DNA of 64,000 nucleotides from Gonatopus flavifemur (Eukaryota; Arthropoda; Insecta; Hymenoptera; Dryinidae): assembly GCA_018340375.1 (NCBI GenBank), contig JAFFJZ010000009.1:20414501-20478500 (forward strand), read 5' to 3'. The stretch's first letter is position 1. Each line of letters opens with the position of its first letter. The notes under the pieces were generated by a model that worked only from the letters and a program-made list of their open reading frames with translations, was not told the origin of the DNA and did not search any database. The position numbers were made by a program, and so were the translations under genes. Positions 23,056-30,432 of the stretch are shown one piece after another.

Positions 23056-23376
23056 TCACTTGGAAACTATAGCTTCCGCGATGTACGGTAGATATATTGA
23101 TTTTATTTCTGCATATAAGAAATGAAAATATCCCTCTTGAAACTTGTCAGATAGCTCTGGTTTGATGTTACTTTGAATATGGTAATCGTTGACACGAGCC
23201 ACTCGATGTATGTCTTCAGTTTCGATGAAATTATTCGGAAGATTCAATTCAACCTCCTTCTTAAATAATTCATAACATTTTTGCACTTCATGAATTATAG
23301 TTTCCAAAATCAAGTACTTTAAAAGAACACAACTGTATATATTTTCTAATTGACTGAAAGTCGGCTGTTGCATCAT
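23056..23376 (-). CDS. Unknown 106-aa protein in Polinton left half
   Basis: The frame begins with two ATG codons at 23376 and ends with TGA. It is intact. It starts 61 bases downstream of the end of the next minus-strand gene, suggesting a co-oriented gene block. The product is predicted mostly helical and has no signal peptide. A weak similarity in layout to exon 1 of the spliced gene is visible ('KCYELF...NNFI' against 'CHCELF...NDFI', followed by a 'KF' and aromatic-rich helix), which could mean paralogy but is below certainty by eye. Function is not recognised. Confidence 0.45.
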   Translation of the reverse strand: MMQQPTFSQLENIYSCVLLKYLILETIIHEVQKCYELFKKEVELNLPNNFIETEDIHRVARVNDYHIQSNIKPELSDKFQEGYFHFLYAEIKSIYLPYIAEAIVSK

Positions 23377-23436
23377 TATACTGGGAATTTAGGTTTCCTT
23401 CTTTTCCAGCGGTGATTGATCACTTGATACTGATGA

Positions 23437-23826
23437 TCATGATGGAAAAGTTCCCATCTTTTCATATGATTCAAAAGAGATAGATCTTACATTGTATGCC
23501 GTGGTGAACGACGTTCGGACATTATTTATATCGATCGGTCCAGGACTGATTTTTTCGACAAATCCGAGATATTGCCGTACTTCAGGAAAATGATCTCCCA
23601 TGTGTGCCCAACTATCGCGTTCGAATTTGAGGCCTTGATCCGAAGAATTGCTTCTCAAGAGAATAACAGGTGTAAACTTGTCGTCTTCATCTGGCGATAT
23701 CCGAACACTTACTTTTTTGGTGCGTGACACGTTCAAATCATAAGTCGTAGACAGTGGTAGATTGAGAGGCAACCGTTTGTAAGAAAATTTCTCTCGATGA
23801 AGTCGTGACACGCCCGTGTTTTCCAT
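23437..23826 (-). CDS. Conserved-looking 129-aa Polinton protein, possibly PC4-like
   Basis: This is an intact frame from ATG (23826) to stop. The central part 'DLNVSRTKKVSVRISPDEDD', followed by 'VILLRS', 'GLKFERDSW' and 'PEVRQYL', has the order seen in PC4/p15 single-stranded-DNA-binding coactivators (basic beta strands, then a Leu/Trp-containing helix). That assignment is tentative. It is the first gene of the minus-strand block and lies back to back with the ATPase gene, with about 465 bases between. If PC4-like, it would bind single-stranded DNA in element replication or transcription. Confidence 0.45.
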   Translation of the reverse strand: MENTGVSRLHREKFSYKRLPLNLPLSTTYDLNVSRTKKVSVRISPDEDDKFTPVILLRSNSSDQGLKFERDSWAHMGDHFPEVRQYLGFVEKISPGPIDINNVRTSFTTAYNVRSISFESYEKMGTFPS

Positions 23827-24292
23827 TGTATTTAGATAATATCACTTGAAACTATATTTTGTTAAGAATGAGATCAAATTGTTCTCCTCCAGAAAAAAAT
23901 TCTCTACATATATAGTGCGGATATGTACAGAAAAAAGTGGGGAGACCAAAGTTGCGAATCTCATCGAAAATGAATCTACGATCAAACAGTCATATTAATA
24001 ACTCAAATGACGTCATCTATTCACACCCAATCATCAGATAAAAAAATCAAAAAATCATGATGGTGATGATCACGAGACCGAAATGTTGCTGAGTAAATGA
24101 AAAGTAATAGCTTAGGTCGCAACAACGATGGACACGATACAAGAAGATCCATGATAGAAAACCAATAAGGGAATGGGATGTGGAAATCAATGGGGAAGGA
24201 ATCAGAAAATTGTGTTTTTTTATATCATCATACTGAGGTACATGCAACGTTTATTCAGGTCCTAACACTTGGAATGTAATTCATTCTACAAC
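23827..24292. promoter_or_regulatory. Divergent intergenic region of the Polinton
   Basis: All recognised Polinton genes to the left are on the minus strand and all to the right on the plus strand, so this AT-rich spacer must hold both promoters. TATA-like 'catatatag' is seen at about 23907. No further element can be assigned by eye. Confidence 0.35.
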
Positions 24293-24760
24293 ATGGACAC
24301 CAGGTGGGAACACCCTTGGACAGCTATAATTTGCGGGCCCACGAACTGTGGTAAGACACATTTTGTTGGAAGTTTCTTCCGATATATGGATCAAATGAGT
24401 GATACACGGTTTGATCGGATACTCTTTTACTATGCGAAATGGCAACAGACTCATCATGACGTTTCATCGGCCGTAATTTTGAGTTTCAAGAAGGTGTTCC
24501 TAATCCACATGATTATTCAAACAATCCAGAATGTTCCAAACTAGTAGTAATCGATGACCTCATGCGTCAATCTTCCAATAACGCTGTAGTTGATCTATTT
24601 ACCAAAGGGAGCCATCACAAAAATCTAAGTGTCATTTATATTACACAAAACCTCTTCCATCAAGGGCGTGGTCAACGTGATATTCCATTGAATGCTAGTT
24701 ACATTGTCGTTTTCAAAAACCCTCGTGATCGTGCGAAATCACCGTGAACCTTTCGATAGA
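24293..24760 (+). pseudogene. Polinton packaging ATPase (A32-like, FtsK/HerA superfamily)
   Basis: The protein would drive genome packaging into capsids. The Walker A box 'CGPTNCGKTH' is near residue 20. After a one-base frameshift near 24470-24480 the frame resumes with 'KLVVIDDLM' (Walker B) and 'SVIYITQNLFHQG' (sensor), then 'VVFKNPRDRAK'. The C-terminal 'Y-x-L-A-R' helix expected next is missing: the frame runs out, and the following gene starts inside the end of this one. It is therefore both frameshifted and C-terminally deleted. The ATG at 24293 gives the usual N-terminus just before the P-loop strand. Confidence 0.85.
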
Positions 24761-25078
24761 AAAATTTCTTCCATTCTAGAAGCATTATATTCTTTGAATA
24801 AACCACAACGCACAGCTTCATTACACAAAGCTGATGTTCCTTCATTACGTGCTGTATGCGAATGTGCCATCGACATACTTTGCGGTAATGTTCCATTAGA
24901 TTCGAATCAAACACGTAAATTACGTTCATATGTGAATCTAATGAGAAAATTAGCGTCCGAACATATCACCTACCGAAAGAAAAAACAGTTAATCGTACAG
25001 AAAGGTGGCCGAGCTTTCTTATCTTTGTTATTAGCACCGATTTTAAGTACATTGCTCTCTGGCGTTATTCGTGACTGA
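24692..25078 (+). CDS. Small conserved Polinton protein (KKKQLIVQKGG type)
   Basis: The conserved part begins around residue 45: 'LRAVCECAIDILCGNVPL', then a basic helix ending 'KKKQLIVQKGG' and a hydrophobic tail 'FLSLLLAPILSTLLSGV'. Proteins with this arrangement (helical, 'VQKGG', hydrophobic C-terminus) recur in animal Polintons next to the ATPase and are of unknown, probably virion-associated function. The frame is open from ATG 24692, but the first 30-40 residues overlap the end of the ATPase and are probably not native; a native start was likely lost with the deletion. Membrane or capsid association is inferred only from the hydrophobic tail. Confidence 0.6.
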   Translation: MLVTLSFSKTLVIVRNHREPFDRKISSILEALYSLNKPQRTASLHKADVPSLRAVCECAIDILCGNVPLDSNQTRKLRSYVNLMRKLASEHITYRKKKQLIVQKGGRAFLSLLLAPILSTLLSGVIRD

Positions 25079-25095
25079 GAAAGTGTGGGAACAAA

Positions 25096-26090
25096 ATGGA
25101 GTATGCTAAGAAAATGGTACTCATACACGAAATGGATGTACAACGGATACAGCAACAGCAACATGGGAAAAACATGTTTGCGGACCCTATCAAATCCGTC
25201 CAAACTCTTGGGGACCCTTCCAGTCATCTGGATGCTGAAATCAATAAAATTCTCAATTCGTCTGGTTTTTCTGATGAGAGAGGAAAATGTGAAGCATATT
25301 CACGAATTTGACAACGATATTTGTGATACATAAGTAGTGAACAATATTCCAATAGTATTGAGCAACGAGGAGATGAGAAAGATTCAGAAAATGTACAACA
25401 GGACCATGGACCAGTGATGCCAGTATTCCCTAGAGAAATCTTCAGATTGTCTGGCATTGGTCATTTCTTTCTAAATTGAAAATATGATTGGCCGGTTATA
25501 CAAGAAATGACCAATCATCAGATGCTGAAGATTTTTCTGGGGAATACTGGCAACGCTGCCATGAACACCAAATTAGATCACCACAACCCGTAAGACGTTC
25601 GAGTGATAGTCGAATCATTGAAAGTGTACCTCAAAAGTATCGTCAAAAAGCGTGATTGCTGATCAGTTATCTGCATAACAATGCCAAAGATAATATCACG
25701 TGGGATGAAAGAGGTTTGGTTCCAATTGATGGGAAAAAATTGCGTCATTCAAATATTATTGATTTAATCAACGAGGCTATGCGTGCTAGAAAAATGACAC
25801 ACTCTCATGGCCGACGGCATTTCGCGCGTTGACTTTGGTTTATTGGGACACCTAGAGAACTCGTAGGTTATACTCAATTATGGACAGAAGGTAATTTTGG
25901 TACATTTCTATCCCCCACACAATCTTCTCCGACATCTTCAATAACATCACCGCAACACCGAGAAGAGGAAGAAGAAGAAGACGAAGAGAACGACAGCGAA
26001 GATTACAACGACGCGAACGATAGTGTTTTTTTCCGAATGAGGACGATCATATACCTTCTAGAAATACGACAGAAGCAACATCGTGGCAAC
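25096..26090 (+). pseudogene. Polinton conserved hypothetical protein, interrupted
   Basis: It starts at ATG 25096 ('MEYAKKMVLIHEMD') and continues with the family pattern 'LDAEINKIL.SSGFSDE'. It is then interrupted by stops near 25310-25330 and by a MITE at 25412-25570. It resumes about 25575 and shows 'NITWDERGLVPIDGKKL.HSNIIDL', a block well known in Polinton proteins ('G.I.WN..GE.....G..I.GSNI.DL'), then 'HGRRHFAR'. An acidic run (EEEEEEDEEN) follows at about 25960-25995. The family function is unknown. It is placed between the small VQKGG protein and the integrase, as in other elements. Confidence 0.65.
25412..25570. repeat. Hairpin MITE inside a Polinton gene
   Basis: CCAGTATTCCCTAGAGAAAT (from about 25419) pairs with 'ttttctggggaatactgg' ending at about 25550. 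The arms are about 50-60 bases, including 'attggtcatttctt' and its complement, with a short AT-rich loop. Outer flanks are also partly inverted ('accatgg' against 'ccatg'). Its insertion splits the Polinton protein between the 'GP' before and the 'NTK' after. Confidence 0.75.
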
Positions 26091-26104
26091 GATTATAAGG
26101 AGTA

Positions 26105-28320
26105 ATGAGAATATTGGAGAACTTGTATTATGATCCTCGAAAAGAAACATCGTTTTCGGGTGCACGGCAATTATTACAGGATACTCGTGGTAAAATGAGA
26201 TCAGCAAGAGCTTGAAACACAGGACACGTACTCACTTCATAAACCTGCGCGGAAGAGGTTTTTGCGACGGAGCTATCATGTTTATAACATTGACGATCTA
26301 TGGACAGCCGATCTTATCGATGTACGTTCAATCAAAACGTATAATGATGGTTTTACGTATATTCTAGTCGTTATAGATGTACTCAGTGAACATGCATGGA
26401 CCGGATGACTAATCGATAAAACCTGTTAAACGGTCACAAAAGCTCTCAAACACATACTCGAAAACAACAATGATAGATCACCAATCCATCTCCAAACTGA
26501 TAGTGGAAAAGAATTTCTAGGCTCGAAATTTCAAGAATTCCTGAAGAGTAAAAACATACAACTCAGAACAGCCCGTAATCCTGACGTGAACGCCGCTCCC
26601 GTAGAGAGAATCAATCGCACTTTAGAAGAGCGCTTGTGGCGTTTCTTCACATATACAAGAACTAAGCGTTACGTTAATGTGCTGCAGGATATTATAGATT
26701 CATATACGCATACAATACATACATCTATAAAAATGCGCCTTGACGGAGTAACACTCAAAAACGCGTCCTTAGCTCGTGAAAATTTATTGCGTCGTTATGC
26801 GCGAGCGGGAACAAAAACCCCTGAATACAAGGTGAGTGATCATGTGCGAATCAGTAAATACAAAGCAGCGTTCGATAAAGGTTACGAAGGTGGATGGAGC
26901 AAAGAAATATTCACTGTCGTACGGATCTCTGCTCAGCGTCGACCTTACGCTGAAAATGTTTCGAACAAAAGTTGTGAGATTCCAAGGGGAACATCTGATG
27001 GTGACCTCGACTTTGGCTTCGGATCTGAACTTCAAGGTCATTCAGAGGTCATTTTTTGTTTCTTGAACGGAATCCCCTATTTTTGACTGCAGATTCAGAT
27101 TTGACGTTGAAAAACAAGACACTTTTGCCTGGATCATTTTCCCGAATTCCACACAGATAGCGCTCTAATCGATAAAAAATGAGTTTTATGGAACACTCGT
27201 ATTGCTTTCTGTGTAAAACGACATTTAACCTTCCAGTGTTTTTTTTCAGCTTCTGAGGATTACCGTCGCCATTAGAGGTACCCACTGTGCACTACGAGGA
27301 GGTTGAGCGATCGGATCTTGCACATCTTTGTGGCCCTGAAAATTTGATCAAACACCATAAGTAAAAATCTAAAGTGGTAAGATCCGGAGACCTAGCTAGG
27401 ATTTTCCATCGACCAATATTGACAATTTTGTCTGTTCGTAGTATCGTTACTGTGAATTGTTGCCGAACCCAAGTACACAACAATACTTGTGTTTATCATG
27501 GACGAGGAAGTTCATACTAGAGCATTGTTTACAAACATGAGTGAAACGGAATGTTCAATATCCTTCATTCATTCACAAATTCTTTTCGATATACGATTCA
27601 AACTTGAGGAAGATCTTTGATCAGTGTTGTGAAGGTCTCAATACCATGGATTATCCTTGGGGTGAAATACTTGATATTCTCCTGATACTAGGAGAATGCC
27701 GACGTCATTTCGCTGCAGCATCAAGATTGTATGGAGAGAGGTATCCAAATAGACGCCAGCCTTTACTTCAGGCGATATGCTCTTTAGAAAGACGAGTTAG
27801 AAGGATGAATATCCCACGAGTCAGAAGGCGTTATGATGGAAATCATATGGATGCACGCTCAGTAGCCGTTTTAGGAATGGTGCACCTGAAACGTGGTCCT
27901 CACGTTAGTACCAGAGCAATCCAGCACCGCAATGAGGTATCCCAAGATCAACGGCACACCGCTCACTAAGATCTGGTGAATATCATCCTTACCACATTAC
28001 ATTGGTGCAAGCATTAAATGAAGATGATCCTTGACGAAGGGTTGAATTCGGTCAATGGGCCTCGAAGCAACCGCCTGGTTTTCCCAATTACGTGATGTTT
28101 ACGGGAATTGAATCGAGTGGCTGAAAATTCAAAGGAAAAACATTCACGTATTGAATAAGTCTTGGGAACTGAAGGACGAGAAGTACATGAAAAAGCATTG
28201 GTTCGTTGGTTTGGATATTCCGTAGTATTCAATTCTTGGATACCATTGACTTGTGTTAAAACTTTGCTCAATGAACGAAAAAGGGAGCATGAGAGACGAA
28301 TTTTATACCGTTCTCCCTAG
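26105..28320 (+). pseudogene. Polinton integrase (DDE, chromodomain), split by a transposon
   Basis: The protein would integrate element DNA. From ATG 26105 ('MRILENLYYD') the frame decays near 26210, then gives 'DTYSLHKPARKRFLRR' and the catalytic core: 'DLWTADLID' (first Asp), 'HLQTDSGKEF' (second Asp), 'APVERINRTLEE' (Glu, 34 residues after the second Asp). In-frame TGA and TAA occur near 26410-26430. Coding matches the family to about 26935. It resumes near 28096 with 'VAENSKEKHSRIE', a stop, and the chromodomain-like 'VRWFGYSVVFNSWIP', ending TAG at 28318-28320, which overlaps the next gene by 32 bases. The 1.15 kb between is a foreign transposase insertion. Confidence 0.85.
26940..28095. 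mobile_element. Tc1/mariner-superfamily insertion, rearranged
   Basis: Two pieces of the same kind of transposase lie in opposite orientation. On the minus strand, 27483-27292 encodes 'ARSPDLTTLDFYLW', the end of the DDE domain. On the plus strand, 27646-28080 encodes the N-terminal helix-turn-helix (DUF4817-type) region 'LGECRRHFAAASRLYGERYP', a basic block, then 'VLGMVHLKR' and 'YHPYHITLVQALNEDDP' followed by a stop. The insertion thus contains a rearranged or nested copy. Sequence 26970-27290 probably holds its flank, including 'tttttgtttcttgaacggaa'. Confidence 0.65.
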
Positions 28321-29125
28321 TAATAGTAGTATGAAGTATTTCCCTAATAATACAGCTACCTGTTTCACGACAAGACTACCCCAACAAATTCATTCAACTT
28401 GAGAATGGGTAGTCTCGTTAGCTGAAGTTTAAATTCCTATCACTCTTCTTCATGTACCTGAAGATGGAGAATCAAACCATGTTAGTATGATAACAAACGG
28501 TGTACCAACCCGTTCAAACAGTAATAATCCACGAAAAAATTATATTGATTATCAAGGAGAAAGATCATGTACTGCACCAGGGATATACAAATCGATTCAT
28601 GAACTGATTGAAGCTGTTAACATGACGCCATCTATAAGAGGGCATTCAAAATTCCCTCCCAATCATGGAGGCTCCGTGTCAGTTACACGTATTTGTGATG
28701 CAGAATGCGATCAAATTGAACATTCGTTCTTACCTTCACCTGTGCTGTGTCATTTGCTTGGTTTTGTACCACCTATGAATACACATAGAATTGTGGATGC
28801 TAACAATGAATTTGGATACGGGGCTTCAAGACCCGCAAGCTTGGCCGGAATCGCTCCTACTACTCTTTTTGTATATACAGATTTGTGTGGATCTTATATA
28901 ACAGGTGATACACAAGCTCCGTTATTACGTATGGTACCACTAGACATAACAAAATACTTATACGGAACCGTCACGGTAGAAACATTCTCGCCTCTCAAAT
29001 ATATTCCCTCGCTTCGTTCAAATTTTCAAACAGTACATATCGATATAAGAGACCAGTTTGGCCAACCAATACCATTTGAACACGGAACATTAACGACGAC
29101 ACTACATTTCAAACGTGTTCTGTGA
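28289..29125 (+). pseudogene. Polinton minor capsid (penton-like) protein candidate
   Basis: It starts at ATG 28289, overlapping the integrase end. The N-terminus 'FYTVLPSNSSMKYFPNNT' is the family signature, followed by two in-frame stops (TGA near 28399, TAA near 28429). From 28487 the frame is open for 212 codons, with 'LCHLLGFVPP', 'LFVYTDLC', 'LLRMVPLD' and the C-terminal 'FQTVHIDIRDQFGQPIPF' plus 'LTTTLHFKR', all conserved in animal Polinton proteins of about 300-400 residues. The capsid assignment comes from the literature on Polinton minor jelly-roll proteins and from position; which of the structural proteins it is cannot be settled by eye. Confidence 0.7.
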
Positions 29126-29139
29126 ACCACTCAAAAAAT

Positions 29140-29364
29140 ATGAGTCACTATTCAGATTATTCCGGAGACCAGGTTGGTGGTTGGGTGTCGAATGTTTCCG
29201 TAGGGGCACCATATCAACAAGGACATGGTATAGGCAGTTTTCTTTGTGAACTTTTCCGTAAAGTTCTCCCTTTAATTCGTAAAGGTGCTCGTGCTGTCGG
29301 GAAAGAAGCTTCGCGTACAGGGTTGAATGTTGCGGACGATTTATTAGAAAAAGATATACCATGA
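29140..29364 (+). CDS. Small Polinton virion-type protein (GHGIGSFL)
   Basis: An intact 74-codon frame from ATG 29140; an upstream GTG at 29122 overlaps the preceding stop. It contains 'APYQQGHGIGSFLCELFRKV' and 'GARAVGKEASRTGLNV', features of a short amphipathic protein found immediately after the penton-like gene in animal Polintons and compared in the literature with adenovirus-type minor core proteins. The usual C-terminal extension is absent: the frame ends at 'EKDIP', and about 40 bases later transposase sequence begins, so it may be slightly truncated. Confidence 0.65.
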   Translation: MSHYSDYSGDQVGGWVSNVSVGAPYQQGHGIGSFLCELFRKVLPLIRKGARAVGKEASRTGLNVADDLLEKDIP

Positions 29365-29399
29365 GATGAAGGCCACGCCCAACCACTCACCATGATATT

Positions 29400-30115
29400 G
29401 CGGTGAAGGTCACACAATCATTTGTCGGGGAACCACACACCTCCATCCGTGAAACTTCACAAGCTCATTATATTAGTCACCGCTAAATTCAGTGCATTCT
29501 TAGAACTGTGAAGTTCCATCCCTTCGGAATCAAACTCGTGCAAGAATGACTTGAGGATGATTCTGACCGTTGCTTGCAATTTTGCAATCATTGGATGAGC
29601 GAGACGAAATTTCAATATCCACAGAAATTAAATGTTTGGGCGGGTATGATGAGGAATCAGGTTATAGGGCGATTTTTTAATAAAGAGAATCTCACAGCTG
29701 GAAAGTATTCGGATTTGGTTCGTGATAACATTATCCCATCGATTTTGAATATCGCCGGTCATAATTTCGATACGGTGTGGTTTCAGCAAGATGGAGCACC
29801 AGCTCATTTTGGCATTCAGGTGAGGCATTTCCTCGATGAGACATTCCCGAACCGATGGATTGGGCGGAGGGGAAGAATTGAGTGGCCATCTCGATCTCCA
29901 GACCTTACGCCGTTAGATTTTTCTGGGGGAATTCCAAAAAGATCGAGATTACTGCACAACATCTGCAGATTTGGACGAGTTGTGGCAGAATATCATCGAA
30001 TACTACAGGGTTGATCACTACACGAATGTTGGAAGAACTCAGACGGAGTTTTTATGGGCGGTAAGCGTGCTGTCAGGGAGTTGGAGAACACCATTTCAAA
30101 CCATTGCGATAGTGT
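29400..30115 (+). pseudogene. Tc1/mariner-superfamily transposase, second copy
   Basis: From about 29420 the translation shows helix-turn-helix remnants ('SIRETSQAHYISH', stop, 'CILRTVKFHPFGIKLVQE', stop). An open frame then follows, 29574-30014, with 'KLNVWAGMM', 'FQQDGAPAHFGIQVRHFLDE' and 'RSPDLTPLDF'. The frame shifts after 'LDFSGG', and the end is recognisable in another frame ('NTTGLITTRMLEELRRSF'). This is the same family as the insertion in the integrase but a separate copy, because both contain the N-terminal region. It marks the loss of the Polinton right end. Confidence 0.75.
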
Positions 30116-30164
30116 GCTGAGCGCATGATCGTTGATGATGATTGTTCGAACCAACGAAAGAGAA

Positions 30165-30222
30165 CCGCGCGCGCACGCGCACGCACGCACGCACGCGCAC
30201 ACACACACACACACACACATAA
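30165..30222 (+). repeat. (CG/CA)n microsatellite
   Basis: An alternating purine-pyrimidine run: CGCGCGCACGCG passing into ACGCACGC repeats and then (CA) about ten times. It can adopt Z-DNA in principle. Cysteine/valine-rich or histidine-rich frames across it are artefacts. Confidence 0.95.
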
Positions 30223-30432
30223 GGATTCAGGTTCCCGACACGTCCACGCCGTTGATTCTGGGCGATACCAAGATTGAGATAAAAGGACCTCCGTTTCAAA
30301 AAAGATTTGATCCAATTATCATGTCCCATTCAGAAGTTATGTGGGTGTTTTCAGACTTTTGCACTATCCTGTATGTATTAACCAGTTATATTTTGGGTTC
30401 GGGTTATTGCTGTCAACCAGAATCTTCTGTCG

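Larger units (their letters stand above)
14856..29364. mobile_element. Polinton/Maverick element, decayed
   Basis: The set of genes is diagnostic: protein-primed type B DNA polymerase, A32-like packaging ATPase, retrovirus-type integrase with a chromodomain, and small virion-type proteins. Genes left of about 23.85 kb are on the minus strand, and those to the right are on the plus strand. A major capsid protein and a cysteine protease, expected in a full element, are not found; the right end is replaced by a transposase copy at 29.4 kb. Terminal inverted repeats were not identified, so the limits are those of recognisable genes. Insertions: MITE 25412-25570, transposase copies at about 26940-28095 and 29400-30110. 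Confidence 0.85.

Noticed and set aside
14856..29364. Bracovirus or other polydnavirus segment as the source of these genes
   Set aside because: The polymerase, A32-like ATPase, chromodomain integrase and small virion-type proteins together are specific for Polintons; no bracovirus-type gene family or circle motif is seen.
30096..30329. Val/Cys/Ala/Arg-rich frames on the minus strand
   Set aside because: Translation of the CA/CG microsatellite.
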